The position numbers and the translations under genes are program-made. A stretch of DNA of 64,000 nt from Aliirhizobium wenxiniae. Lineage in GTDB: Bacteria > Pseudomonadota > Alphaproteobacteria > Rhizobiales > Rhizobiaceae. Below are positions 33,000 through 42,217 of the stretch, one piece after another (position 1 is the stretch's first letter; every line of letters starts with the position of its first letter). The stretch covers positions 30,742 through 94,741 of the forward strand of contig NZ_JAEUAN010000025.1 of assembly GCF_019511445.1 (NCBI RefSeq), written 5' to 3'. The notes under the pieces are model-generated. The model searched no databases and was not told where the DNA came from. It worked only from the letters and a program-made list of their open reading frames with translations.

Positions 33000-34355
33000 T
33001 CAGATCCGCTCAAGCGCCAAGAAGTCGTGATAGTGGTCCTGCAGATAGCGCAGCGTGGCGGCGCCATCGACCGGGCGGCCGTAGTGATAGCCCTGCCCCA
33101 TGCCGCAGCCGAGCGCGCGCAGCATGTCGACATCGGCTTGTTCCTCGATGCCTTCGGCGACGACGGAGAGATCAAGACCCTGGCACATGGCGATGATGGC
33201 ACGCACGATATGTTCCGACGCCCGGTCGGAGGTGATGCGCGAGATGAAGGCGCGGTCGATCTTGACCTTGTCGAAGGTGAAGTCACGCAGCCGGCCAAGG
33301 CTGGACTGGCCGGTGCCGAAATCATCGAGCGAGATGCGGACGCCGGTTGCGCGCAATTCCGAGATGATGCGCTGAGCGGTATCGGCCGAGGTCATCACCG
33401 CGGTTTCGGTGATTTCCAGTTCGACACGTCGCGGATCGAGACCGACACGCGAAAGGGTCGACAAGATGTTGCTCGATGTGCCCGGATCCATCAGCTGGGC
33501 GGAAGAGAGATTGAACGACAGGAAAAGCTCGCGCGGCCATGAGAGCGCCGCCTCTGCCGCCTTGCGCAGCAGCGTGTCCGACAGCGCATCGATAAAGCCG
33601 CGCTCCTCGGCCAGCGGCACGAAAACGGCGGGCGAGACGAAACCGAGATCGGCATCACGCCAGCGCGCCAATGCCTCGAACCCTGCCACCATGCCGTCGC
33701 GGATGCGCACGATAGGCTGGAAATGGACATCGACCGCGTCGGTGATGATCGCATTGCGCAGCGCCTGCTCGATCTGCGTGGCGCGCTTCATTTCCTGGGC
33801 GATTTCGGTGGAATAGACGGTGATCTGGGCGCGGCCGCGGCGCTTGGATCGATAGAGGGCCGTTTCGGCGCTCTTCAGCAGGTTTTCGAATTCCTCACCT
33901 GCGAAAGGATAGATGGCAAAACCGAAGGATGCCGAGAGGCGAACATTGCGGTCGCCCAGATCATAGGGAGCGGATAGCACATCCTTCATCATCTGACCGA
34001 TGCGCTCCGCCCCTAGCCGCTCGAAGACGAGAGGTAGGACAAAAGCGAATTCGTCGCCATCATGGCGCGTCACGGTCGCGCCGTCGGGCATGCAGGCCTT
34101 CAGGCGATGGGCGACCTGGCAGAGGATCTCGTCGCCGGCTTCCGAACCGAAGAGATCGTTGATCGGCTTGAAGCCATCGAGATTGGCGATGCAGATGGCA
34201 AAAGGGGCAGGATCGTCGGCGCGCTCCGCCGCAAGTGCGCGCACCTTGTCGCGCAACCGGTAGCGGTTGCCCAGGCCCGTCAACGGATCGCTGTAGGCCA
34301 TGGCCTGCAGCTCGTTCTGGCTGACGTGCGGCAATGGGTTGCCCGCTGGCTTCAT
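33000..34355 (-). CDS. GGDEF-EAL cyclic-di-GMP enzyme
   Basis: A 451-residue soluble protein with a GGDEF domain (about 15-175) then an EAL domain (about 190-445). The cyclase signature reads RHDGDEF, with Asp in place of the first Gly, and no RxxD inhibition site is seen five residues before it, so cyclase activity is doubtful. The phosphodiesterase residues are all present: EAL in GFEALARW, Asn in FNLSSAQL, Glu in LEITETAVM, DD in LDDFGTGQSSL, Lys in KVKIDRAFI, and Glu in VVAEGIEEQ. It probably degrades cyclic-di-GMP. No sensor domain is attached. The PAS-REC gene lies 98 bases upstream on the same strand. Confidence 0.95.
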   Translation of the reverse strand: MKPAGNPLPHVSQNELQAMAYSDPLTGLGNRYRLRDKVRALAAERADDPAPFAICIANLDGFKPINDLFGSEAGDEILCQVAHRLKACMPDGATVTRHDGDEFAFVLPLVFERLGAERIGQMMKDVLSAPYDLGDRNVRLSASFGFAIYPFAGEEFENLLKSAETALYRSKRRGRAQITVYSTEIAQEMKRATQIEQALRNAIITDAVDVHFQPIVRIRDGMVAGFEALARWRDADLGFVSPAVFVPLAEERGFIDALSDTLLRKAAEAALSWPRELFLSFNLSSAQLMDPGTSSNILSTLSRVGLDPRRVELEITETAVMTSADTAQRIISELRATGVRISLDDFGTGQSSLGRLRDFTFDKVKIDRAFISRITSDRASEHIVRAIIAMCQGLDLSVVAEGIEEQADVDMLRALGCGMGQGYHYGRPVDGAATLRYLQDHYHDFLALERI

Positions 34356-34453
34356 AAAAAATCCTGCTTGTCGAAACGAGCGCAGGATGCGGGAGAAAGA
34401 TTAAGAAACTCTGCCGGTGTATCAGCTTATGGCACAACTACTAATAAAAGAGA

Positions 34454-36121
34454 TCAGGCTTCGGCCTCGATCTCGTCCTCGACAGAGGCCAGATAGCGCT
34501 GGAAGACCATATCGAGCGCTTCGGGGCTGATCGGCTTCAGGATCACATCATTCATGCCGGCATCGATACAGGCTTCGCGGTCGCGGTCGAAAGCCTGCGG
34601 CAGGACGCCGATGATCGGCACCGCCTCGGCCCCATCCTCCAAAGCGCGGATCGCGGCGGAGGCCTCGAAACCCGTCAGCTTGGGCAGGGTGACATCCATC
34701 AGGACGAGCCGAGGCGAATGTTCGCGCCACAGGCGGACCGCCTCTTCACCATCGACGGCAAGCACATAACGATAGCCAAGCCCCTCGATGATCTGGGAAA
34801 AGACGATCTGGTTGACCTCGTTGTCCTCGGCAACCAGAACGTCGACGCTCCCGTCCCTGGGCCCCGATTGAAGATGCGGCTCTTCGATCGATGGCAAATC
34901 CACTTCTTCCACCGGCTTGCCAAGCTCATTGCCGACCAGAACCGGCAGATCGAGCCCGAGAGAGGTGTCGGAGACGCGCAGTGCTGTTACGCCATAGGCT
35001 TCGGCAATTTGCGTCAACTCCGCCGGCATGCGGGCATCGATGACGACAAGATCGATGCGGACATCGGCTTCGGCAGCAAGCTGCAGAAACAGGGTGAACT
35101 CATCAGCATCCGCGGCGGCGGAGACGTCAGCGGCTTCCCGGGCCAGAACATCGATTGCCTCGGCCACCGTATCGGCGAAACGGCTGACAATAAGGATCTT
35201 TGCGCCGGCAACGGCGGAAACGGGGGCGAGCGGCGAAGCGGGAGCGGGCTCGCGCGTCATGTCGATCGGGACGAAGCCTGCGGCCCATTCGCTCGATTGC
35301 AGCGCGTGGTCGGCATTGGCGCCGGCGGCAATCGAAGACACATCCTGCTTGACCGTCACGAGATAATAGCGGCCCGGCTTGCCGATACGGTATTTATGGA
35401 CGATCGTCAGAACCGTCGATCCGTCCGGACGGGTAATGCGCTCGGGAAGCTGGATGGGCTCGCCGGTCTCATAGACATGCTGGTTGATCGGGACGAGGCG
35501 ATCCTCGAAGGCCTTGTTGTTGATGTCAGATCCCTTGTGACCAAGGATCGCATCGGCTGGCAGATCGAGAAAGTCGCAATTGGCCTTGTTGACCGCGACG
35601 AAGGTGGAATTGCGGTCCTTGACGCTGATCGGAAAGGGCAGGTTGTCGAGGACTTCTTCCGTCACCTGGACACGTTCCGTGTCGAGCCGCCACTGTTCCT
35701 CACGCTTCTTCTGCTCGGAAACATCCTTGATGACGCAGATTCCGTAACCGGACGGGAGACGCCGCTTGGCGATATTCAGCCAACGGTCGGGGCCGGGGCG
35801 CTCGAGGCTTTCGGAGCGTTCCTTCCAGAGGCCGGCGATCTGTTCGGCCACCCAATCCTCGCGGCTGAGCGCGCGGCGATAATTGTGGGTGTCGGCGACG
35901 AGACGAATGCCGGCGTCATACATGGCGGACAGAAGGTCGCGGATACGGGTTCCCGGCACGAGAAGACGAGGCTGCACGCGTGTAATGCTCGCGATCTGCT
36001 GGCTGGCAAATACGACAAGATCGTTCCGGTCATAGAGCAACACGGCCGCAGACAGGCCTTCGGCCAGTGCTTCCAGAATGGCAGTCTGAATGTTCGGATC
36101 CGCCGTGTCCAAATCATTCAT
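34454..36121 (-). CDS. PAS-PAS-REC-REC response regulator without kinase or output domain
   Basis: A 555-residue protein. Two PAS-type regions come first (about 15-120, ending GICVIKDVSEQKKREEQ, and about 140-260, with PISVKDRNSTFVAVNKANCDFL). A degenerate receiver-like part follows (about 290-390, AKILIVSRFADTVAEAI and IDLVVIDARMPAEL). The C-terminal receiver is complete: DVLVAEDNEVNQIVF, the phospho-acceptor Asp in LVLMDVTLPKLTGFEA and the Lys in DVILKPISPE. No HisKA, HATPase or DNA-binding domain is present. It must be phosphorylated by another kinase, and may act on the neighbouring GGDEF-EAL enzyme; that link is inferred from position. Confidence 0.85.
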   Translation of the reverse strand: MNDLDTADPNIQTAILEALAEGLSAAVLLYDRNDLVVFASQQIASITRVQPRLLVPGTRIRDLLSAMYDAGIRLVADTHNYRRALSREDWVAEQIAGLWKERSESLERPGPDRWLNIAKRRLPSGYGICVIKDVSEQKKREEQWRLDTERVQVTEEVLDNLPFPISVKDRNSTFVAVNKANCDFLDLPADAILGHKGSDINNKAFEDRLVPINQHVYETGEPIQLPERITRPDGSTVLTIVHKYRIGKPGRYYLVTVKQDVSSIAAGANADHALQSSEWAAGFVPIDMTREPAPASPLAPVSAVAGAKILIVSRFADTVAEAIDVLAREAADVSAAADADEFTLFLQLAAEADVRIDLVVIDARMPAELTQIAEAYGVTALRVSDTSLGLDLPVLVGNELGKPVEEVDLPSIEEPHLQSGPRDGSVDVLVAEDNEVNQIVFSQIIEGLGYRYVLAVDGEEAVRLWREHSPRLVLMDVTLPKLTGFEASAAIRALEDGAEAVPIIGVLPQAFDRDREACIDAGMNDVILKPISPEALDMVFQRYLASVEDEIEAEA

Positions 36122-36459
36122 GGATGAAACTCCGTATGCTTTCAGGACGGCTTTTGGCCAATCCCGGTCAGCCGATTCAACATTCGATCGGCAAAACTTC
36201 CTTCACGCTCGTCAGTAGGGAACATGCTGGCTGCAAGTCATCAACGAAGGACCAGCTTGTTGTGGCGGTGCCCAGCTGGCCGCCACTTTGGTCATTCGCG
36301 AAGAGCAGAGATACTCTCCCGGATTCATCCAATTTCTATAGAGGAACCTAGCTCGTTTACCTTAAGGCCGGATTAATGGCGTTTCCTGTTGAGACGATTG
36401 GCGAGGATAATTGTGTCGCAGGCCTTTTCTCCGACAGCAGAATCCCCGAAAATGAGATC
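36122..36459. other. Divergent intergenic region before mutL
   Basis: 338 bases between the PAS-REC gene (minus) and mutL (plus). An open frame in phase with mutL extends up to 36376 but has no conserved character, so it is left out. I see no repeat, hairpin or consensus promoter here worth marking. Confidence 0.4.
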
Positions 36460-38337
36460 ATGTCCGTAAAACTCCTGCCTGAAACACTGATCAACCAGAT
36501 CGCCGCCGGTGAAGTCATCGAACGGCCCGCGAGCGCGACCAAGGAATTGATCGAAAACGCGATCGATGCCGGTGCAACACGCATCGAAATCGCCACGGCC
36601 GGCGGGGGAAAGAGCCTCATTCGCGTCACCGACAATGGATCGGGCATGGATGCCGCGGATCTGGAACTGGCAGTGCGCCGCCATTGCACGTCGAAAATCT
36701 CCACGACACTGGACGACATCCACACGCTTGGCTTCCGCGGTGAAGCGCTGCCATCGATCGGCTCGGTCGCACGGCTGACGATCACCAGCCGCCGTCATGG
36801 TGATCCGTCCGGTTTTCAGGTTTCCGTCGATGGCGGCAAGGCCTCTCCGGCCAAGCCGGCACCGGCCAATCAGGGCACGGTGGTCGAAGTGCGCGACCTG
36901 TTCTTTGCCACCCCTGCCCGGCTGAAATTCATGAAAACCGAGCGAGCGGAAGCGGCGGCGATCACCGAAGTCGTCAAGCGCATGGCGATCGCCTTCCCGC
37001 ATATCCGTTTCGTGCTGTCCGGTTCAGACCGCTCGACGCTGGAAATTCCGTCAACCGGCGAAGACCATCTTGCCCGCATGGCGCAGATCCTCGGGCCCGA
37101 ATTCAAGGAGAATGCGATCGAGATCGATGCCGGGCGCGAGGATGTGTCGCTGTCGGGCTTCGTCGGCGTGCCAACCTTTCACCGCGGCAACTCGGCGCAT
37201 CAGTTCGCCTTCGTCAACGGCCGCCCGGTGCAGGACAAGCTAATCCTGTCAGCGATCCGCGGCGCCTATGCCGAACAGATGCCGGCGGGGCGTTATCCGG
37301 TCGCGGTGCTTTCAATCGATCTCGATCCCGCCTTTGTCGACGTCAACGTGCATCCGGCTAAGGCCGACGTGCGCTTCCGCGACCCGCAGCTGGTGCGCGG
37401 GCTGATCGTCGGGGCGATCCGTCAGGCGCTGCACCGCGAAGGCGACCGCGCCTCGACGACCGGGGCGGCCGCCATGCTGCGCGCGTTCCAGTCTGGTTCG
37501 TTTCAAGAAGCTCCTGCGCAACAGGGTTTCTCCGAGACTGCCGGATCAGGGTTTCCGCAGCGCTCCTATCCGCTTCCCCCCCCTCCGCAACAGAACTGGA
37601 CCGCATCGTCTTCCCCTTCCCGGCCGCTCGATCTGGCGGCGGTACAAGCTTATCAGTCACGTCCGACACAGGCCGGTTTCGATGCGTTTTCCGCTCCGAC
37701 AGCACGGGCCGATGTCATCGAAGAGAGTGCCTATGTTCCGGAGACCACCGCTGCTGGTTATCGTCTTGGCGCTGCCCGCGCTCAGGTGCACGAGAACTAT
37801 ATCGTCGCACAGACCGAAAAGGGGCTGGTGATCGTCGATCAGCATGCGGCGCATGAACGGCTGGTCTATGAAAGCCTGCGCAAGGCGCTGGAAAACGACC
37901 GGCTCGCCTCCCAGGTTCTGCTGATCCCCGAAATCATCGATCTGCCGGAAGAGGATTGCGACCGGCTGATGGTGCATGGAGAAGAACTCGACCGTCTCGG
38001 CCTTGCGATCGAGCGTTTCGGTCCGGGCGCGGTCGCCGTGCGCGAAACGCCGGCGATGCTGGGTGAAGTGGATGCAAGTGCGCTTGTCCGCGATCTGGCC
38101 GACGAGATTGCCGAATGGAACACGGCAAGCGGGCTTAGAAACAAGCTCGAATATATCGCTGCGACCATGGCCTGCCATGGATCGGTCCGCTCCGGGCGGC
38201 GGCTGAAGCCCGACGAGATGAACGCTCTTCTGCGCCAGATGGAAGCGACACCCGGATCGGGCACCTGCAACCACGGGCGGCCGACCTATATCGAACTCAA
38301 GCTTTCTGATATAGAGCGGCTGTTCGGGCGCAGTTGA
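36460..38337 (+). CDS. mutL: DNA mismatch repair protein MutL
   Basis: About 625 residues from the ATG at 36460 (MSVKLLPETLINQIAAGEVIERP); the frame is open 28 codons further upstream, but family alignments normally begin here. The GHKL ATPase domain shows the standard motifs: VIERPASATKELIENAIDAGAT, RVTDNGSGMDAADL, LGFRGEALPSIGSV and RDLFFATPARLKFMK. A Pro/Gln/Ser-rich linker (about 355-430) precedes the dimerisation domain (AQVHENYIVAQTEKGLVIVDQHAAHERLVYE). The C-terminal motifs MACHGSVRSGRRL and CNHGRPT match MutL endonuclease-domain elements. The DQHAAHER motif suggests the endonuclease-type C-terminal domain. Followed by DUF2093. Confidence 0.97.
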   Translation: MSVKLLPETLINQIAAGEVIERPASATKELIENAIDAGATRIEIATAGGGKSLIRVTDNGSGMDAADLELAVRRHCTSKISTTLDDIHTLGFRGEALPSIGSVARLTITSRRHGDPSGFQVSVDGGKASPAKPAPANQGTVVEVRDLFFATPARLKFMKTERAEAAAITEVVKRMAIAFPHIRFVLSGSDRSTLEIPSTGEDHLARMAQILGPEFKENAIEIDAGREDVSLSGFVGVPTFHRGNSAHQFAFVNGRPVQDKLILSAIRGAYAEQMPAGRYPVAVLSIDLDPAFVDVNVHPAKADVRFRDPQLVRGLIVGAIRQALHREGDRASTTGAAAMLRAFQSGSFQEAPAQQGFSETAGSGFPQRSYPLPPPPQQNWTASSSPSRPLDLAAVQAYQSRPTQAGFDAFSAPTARADVIEESAYVPETTAAGYRLGAARAQVHENYIVAQTEKGLVIVDQHAAHERLVYESLRKALENDRLASQVLLIPEIIDLPEEDCDRLMVHGEELDRLGLAIERFGPGAVAVRETPAMLGEVDASALVRDLADEIAEWNTASGLRNKLEYIAATMACHGSVRSGRRLKPDEMNALLRQMEATPGSGTCNHGRPTYIELKLSDIERLFGRS

Positions 38338-38405
38338 TAAGCGCTCTGGTAATCGCAATTGGTTCGGGGTAGAGGGGACCGATGTTTTTTCGCAGGAGAA
38401 GAGTA

Positions 38406-38639
38406 ATGAACCGGTTTGAGGGAAGCGGCTTTCGCGAGGCCAAGATCCGCTATCTCGACGGTGACTACCAGATCCTGAGTGCCGGCTCATACGTGACCTG
38501 CGCCGCAACTGGCGTGCATATTCCGGTCGACGAACTGCGTTACTGGAGCGTTGCGCGCCAGGAAGCCTATGTCGATTGCGCAACCTCGCTCGAAGCCGAA
38601 AAGCGCGCCGGCACGCTGCCGAACCAAAAGGTGGGCTAA
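38406..38639 (+). CDS. DUF2093 domain protein
   Basis: About 77 residues from the ATG at 38406 (MNRFEGSGFREAKIRYLDGDYQIL), with AGGAG ahead. The whole protein is the DUF2093 domain: an all-beta start, YVTCAATGVHIPVDELRYWSVARQEAYVDCATSLEAE in the middle, and a short tail. Restricted to alphaproteobacteria and usually next to lipid A or mutL genes, as here. Function unknown. The preceding frame from 38382 includes the ribosome site and is not translated. Confidence 0.9.
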   Translation: MNRFEGSGFREAKIRYLDGDYQILSAGSYVTCAATGVHIPVDELRYWSVARQEAYVDCATSLEAEKRAGTLPNQKVG

Positions 38640-38642
38640 CTC

Positions 38643-39686
38643 TCAGCCCTTGGCCGCGCCTTCGCGCAGCCGTCTTTCGCGAAAATTGTTGAATGCCGTC
38701 TCGATCATGGCCGCGGGGCCGTTCGGATCGTCGAAAACCATGTCGACCTCGACGATCTTCGATCTCTCCAGCAATGTTTGGGCCGGGCCGGAATGGCCGG
38801 CGAGACGGGCGGCGTCCTTGGCCGTGGTGGCAAGGATCAAGCCTTCGCGCTCGGCGTCATCGAGCAGCGACTGGATCTCGTCCCCGGTGAAATAGTGGTG
38901 GTCGGGGAACGAGCGGCTGGTCGAGATCATCCCGCCGATGGAGCGGACGGTGCGATAGAATTTTTCCGGATCGGCGATGCCGGCATAGGCCAGCACGTTC
39001 TTGCCCGCCAGAGCTTCGTGCGGACGGGGCTGCAGGGTCGCCACATGGATTGCCTTGCCGGCGCGGGCCGCCTTTCGGACAAGCGTATCGGCCGCGTCTC
39101 CATTGCCGACCTTGAGGATGGCGGAGAGCTGGTGCATCTGCTCGGCGATCGGGGCGCGGACCGGGCCGCCCGGCACGAGGTGGCCGTTGCCGATGCCTCT
39201 TACGCTGTCGATCACGACCAGAGCGAAATCCAGATGCAGGCGTGCGCTCTGGAACCCGTCATCCATGATGATGAGGTCAGCGCCTTCGGCCGCCAGTTTA
39301 CGCGCACCGTCGACACGCTTGCGCGAGATCACCGTTATCGCCTCGGCTGCCAGAAGCAGCGCCTCGTCACCCACGGCATCGGCCCGATGGCGATCAGGGT
39401 CGACCAGCGTCGTCACATCCAGCGAGCCGCCATAACCGCGGGTCAGGAAACCCGGCCTATGGCCCATCGCCTTGGCAGCCCTTGCGAGCGCAATCGAGGT
39501 CGGGGTCTTTCCGGCGCCGCCGACGGTGAAATTGCCGACGCAGATGACGGGGATCGGCGCGGAAGCGCGTTTGGCCCTGCGCATCGTGCGCCCCGCAATG
39601 GCGCCGTAGATTGCCGAAAACGGCATCAGCGCGAATGCGCGCCAGTCAGCCTTTTCCCACCAGAAAGGCGGCGCTTCAGAAACCAT
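38643..39686 (-). CDS. lpxK: Tetraacyldisaccharide 4'-kinase
   Basis: A 347-residue inner-membrane-associated kinase that adds the 4'-phosphate to the lipid A disaccharide. A hydrophobic N-terminal segment (WWEKADWRAFALMPFSAIYGAIAG) anchors it. The P-loop-like motif is VGNFTVGGAGKTPTSIALA (about residues 51-69), followed by RGYGG and the metal-binding DDGFQSARLHLD. It is the last gene of a waaA-HAD-lpxK cluster, five bases after the HAD gene. It ends almost against DUF2093, transcribed toward it. Confidence 0.96.
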   Translation of the reverse strand: MVSEAPPFWWEKADWRAFALMPFSAIYGAIAGRTMRRAKRASAPIPVICVGNFTVGGAGKTPTSIALARAAKAMGHRPGFLTRGYGGSLDVTTLVDPDRHRADAVGDEALLLAAEAITVISRKRVDGARKLAAEGADLIIMDDGFQSARLHLDFALVVIDSVRGIGNGHLVPGGPVRAPIAEQMHQLSAILKVGNGDAADTLVRKAARAGKAIHVATLQPRPHEALAGKNVLAYAGIADPEKFYRTVRSIGGMISTSRSFPDHHYFTGDEIQSLLDDAEREGLILATTAKDAARLAGHSGPAQTLLERSKIVEVDMVFDDPNGPAAMIETAFNNFRERRLREGAAKG

Positions 39687-39691
39687 CGTGG

Positions 39692-40435
39692 CTAATCTCC
39701 CGCGGAAACGGCGCTGGACGAAGCCGGAGCGAAGATGATGTCAGAAACCGCGGTAATATCGGCGAGGCAATGGTCGGCAAGGGCGGAAAGCGTCTGGCGC
39801 GTTCCGGTGCCGGTCAGGACGGCGAGGTTGAGCCCAGCGCCTGCGGCGCGGCCCATATGCATGTCGTGATTGTTGTCACCCACCATCGCGACTTCCGCCG
39901 GCTGAAGACCGACGGCCTTGCAGAAGGCGAGCATCATGCCCGGCTGCGGCTTGGTGCCGAAACCGCTATCGTAACCAGCGATGAAATCGACATGTCCGGC
40001 GATGCCGAAGCTCTCGGCCATGCGGCGGATCGCCTTTTCGTTGTCGCTCGAGGCGATGCCGAGTTTCAGGCCGCGTGCCTTCAGATCCGAAAACACAGAA
40101 GGAAGATCGGCGACCGGCACGGAGAATTCCGCGGCGCGCAAGAACAGGGCGTCGAGTTCGCTGGTCAGATCAGCCACATCGAGCGGCGATCCGGCAGCGA
40201 CGAAACCTTCGGCGATCTCGGCGGAATTGCCTGCGGCAAGCAGGCTGTCGGCCATGGTCTTGCCCGTGTCCGGATCCATGCCGCCTGCGAGAAGGAGAAC
40301 AGGTTCGAGCGCCGCATTGCCGGCTGCGGCGATGCGGGCAGCCTCGCGGTTCACCGGTCCCCAACTTTCGTCGTAACGGATGAGCGTGCCGTCCTTGTCG
40401 AAGAGAATGCCCGCAATCGCGGGAGGAGCGGTCAC
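39692..40435 (-). CDS. HAD family phosphatase between waaA and lpxK
   Basis: A 247-residue HAD-IA hydrolase: motif I FDKDGTLIRYDESW near residue 12, a helical cap, motif II in LGIASSDNEKA, Lys in GTKPQPGMMLAF, and motif IV MVGDNNHDMHMGRAAG. It overlaps waaA by four bases (ATGA), so translation is coupled. This position suggests a phosphate-removing step in Kdo or lipid A metabolism, or removal of a side product; phosphoglycolate phosphatase-like activity is also possible. Confidence 0.9.
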   Translation of the reverse strand: MTAPPAIAGILFDKDGTLIRYDESWGPVNREAARIAAAGNAALEPVLLLAGGMDPDTGKTMADSLLAAGNSAEIAEGFVAAGSPLDVADLTSELDALFLRAAEFSVPVADLPSVFSDLKARGLKLGIASSDNEKAIRRMAESFGIAGHVDFIAGYDSGFGTKPQPGMMLAFCKAVGLQPAEVAMVGDNNHDMHMGRAAGAGLNLAVLTGTGTRQTLSALADHCLADITAVSDIIFAPASSSAVSAGD

Positions 40436-41760
40436 CGGCCGTTCCCGATTGCGGCGGCCTTCGGCTGCAGGCGCGCCGTGACAGTCAGCGGATTGATATA
40501 GGGTTCGAGCGCCTTGATGGTTTTGGCAAGCGCGCCACGCATGTCTTCCATCGCATCGATCCCCGCATCCACCATCTTGGCACGGGCGGCATCGGTGATC
40601 AGCAGGTAATGGACAGCCTTGGCCAGCATCTCGACATCCTTGACCACCCTTGCCCCGCCCTTGCGGACGAGATGCTGATAGGCGTCGCGGAAATTCTGGA
40701 TATTCGGTCCGGTGAGGACAGCACAGCCGATCATGGCCGGTTCCAGCGGGTTCTGGCCGCCTTCATTGGTCAATGAGCGGCCGACGAAGGCGATCTGCGT
40801 CAGGCGCAGGTAAAGTCCCATCTCGCCGATGGAATCGCCGAGGAAGATATCGGTTTCCGGCGTCAGCTCGTCATTGCGCGAACGACGGGCGACCACGAGG
40901 CCCTCTTCCTTGAGCATGGCTTCGATCGCATCTGCCCGATCGGGATGGCGCGGCACGATGATGGTCAACTGACCGTTTTTCGGCTTCAGCGCCCGGTGAA
41001 CGGTCGCGGCGGCCTTTTCCTCACCGTCGAAAGTAGAGATCGCAGCCCAGGTCTTGCGATCGCCGATCTCGGCCTTGTATTTCGCCAGAAGCAGTTCATC
41101 GCAGGGCGGCGGATCGGTATCGCTTTTCAGGTTGCCGGAGACGATGACAGGCCAAGCACCGAGATCACGGAAGCGTTCGGCATCGAGATCGGACTGGGCA
41201 ACGACAAGCGCCATCTTTTCAAACAGCGCCTCAGCCATCTTGGCGTGATTGCTCCAACGGCTGAAGGAACGGTCCGAAATGCGGGCATTGACGCGGATCT
41301 GCGGAATACGGCGGCGCGCGAGTTCTGCAACGGTTGTCGGCCAGATTTCGGATTCCGCCGTGATGCAGGCATCCGGCTTCCAATAGGCGATGAAACGCTT
41401 GATCGGGAATTTCACGTCGACCGGCACGTATTGATGAATGACCTCGCCACCAAGTCGCGCTTCGACAAGAGCCGCAGAGGTGACCGTACCGGTCGTCAGC
41501 ACGACATGGATTTCGCGGCGTCGCAGCTCGCGGATCAGCGGCAGGATGGAAAGCGTTTCGCCGACACTGGCCGAATGGACCCAGACCAGGGGGCCGTGAG
41601 GGCGCGGATGGCTGGCATAACCCAGCCTTTCAAGCCGTCTCGAACGGTCTTCCTTGCCCTTCATCGCCCGGAAGGCCAGATAAGGGCCGGCTAAAGGATA
41701 GAGCGCCACGCCTGCAAGGCGATAGCCGGCAAGAGCCATGCGCGCCGCAGCACCGCTCAT
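40432..41760 (-). CDS. waaA: 3-deoxy-D-manno-octulosonic acid transferase
   Basis: A 442-residue membrane-bound GT-B enzyme joining Kdo to lipid IVA. The first membrane helix (GYRLAGVALYPLAGPYLAFRA) leads to the acceptor domain with WVHSASVGETLSILPLIRELR, the catalytic Glu. Further motifs are FIAYWKPDACITAESEIWP, VNARISDRSF, and in the C-terminal domain the nucleotide-sugar region TEGGQNPLEPA-like (LTNEGGQNPLEPAMIGCAVLTG). Start ATG at 41760. First gene of waaA-HAD-lpxK. Confidence 0.96.
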   Translation of the reverse strand: MSGAAARMALAGYRLAGVALYPLAGPYLAFRAMKGKEDRSRRLERLGYASHPRPHGPLVWVHSASVGETLSILPLIRELRRREIHVVLTTGTVTSAALVEARLGGEVIHQYVPVDVKFPIKRFIAYWKPDACITAESEIWPTTVAELARRRIPQIRVNARISDRSFSRWSNHAKMAEALFEKMALVVAQSDLDAERFRDLGAWPVIVSGNLKSDTDPPPCDELLLAKYKAEIGDRKTWAAISTFDGEEKAAATVHRALKPKNGQLTIIVPRHPDRADAIEAMLKEEGLVVARRSRNDELTPETDIFLGDSIGEMGLYLRLTQIAFVGRSLTNEGGQNPLEPAMIGCAVLTGPNIQNFRDAYQHLVRKGGARVVKDVEMLAKAVHYLLITDAARAKMVDAGIDAMEDMRGALAKTIKALEPYINPLTVTARLQPKAAAIGNGR

Positions 41761-41848
41761 CGCTCCCGCTCCATATCCATGCCTAGCGCCATCAATACCT
41801 CACCCCGGAGCACAGTTTAGCCCGACTTAACTGCTTCATAAATGCGTC

Positions 41849-41891
41849 AAAAAAGCGGGCTTCAGGTGAAGCTCGCCATAACCTGAAGCCC
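41849..41891 (-). terminator. Terminator after DUF4170
   Basis: On the minus strand GGGCTTCAGGT (41881-41891) pairs with ACCTGAAGCCC (41857-41867) around a 13-base loop, and six T follow. It lies 30-70 bases after the DUF4170 stop and separates the pmbA-cysQ-DUF4170 unit from waaA. Confidence 0.85.
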
Positions 41892-41920
41892 TATCATATT
41901 TTCGGCGCCTTGTGTCAGGC

Positions 41921-42157
41921 CTATTTGTTTTCAGGGTCCAGAAGGCGGTGCATATGGACGATGAAGTAGCGCATTTCAGCGTTATCCACAGTCGACTGCG
42001 CCTTCGCGCGCCAAGCGGTCAGCGCCGTGGCGTAGTCGGGATAGATACCGACGATGTCGAGGGCAGACAAATCCTTGAACTGGACACCGTCCAGGCTCGA
42101 AAGCTCGCCGCCGAATACCAGGTGCAAGAGCTGCTTCTTTTCGCTCGATTGCGTCAT
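41921..42157 (-). CDS. DUF4170 domain protein
   Basis: About 78 residues from the ATG at 42157 (MTQSSEKKQLLHLVFGGELSSL). The domain is typical of alphaproteobacteria: LHLVFGGELSSLDGVQFKDLSALDIVGIYPDYATALTAWRAKAQSTVDNAEMRYFIVHMHRLLDPE. Function unknown; the family is usually next to cysQ and Kdo/lipid A genes as here. Longer upstream frames are not supported. Last gene before a clear terminator. Confidence 0.9.
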   Translation of the reverse strand: MTQSSEKKQLLHLVFGGELSSLDGVQFKDLSALDIVGIYPDYATALTAWRAKAQSTVDNAEMRYFIVHMHRLLDPENK

Positions 42158-42217
42158 TTCAAAATCCGTCCATCTCTTGAATAGAAGCCCTTCCTCTGCG
42201 GCATTCCGCCACAAAGG

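Noticed and set aside
36376..36459. N-terminal extension of MutL by 28 residues
   Set aside because: Open frame only; no conserved motif, and MutL proteins normally begin at MSVKLLPE-like sequence.
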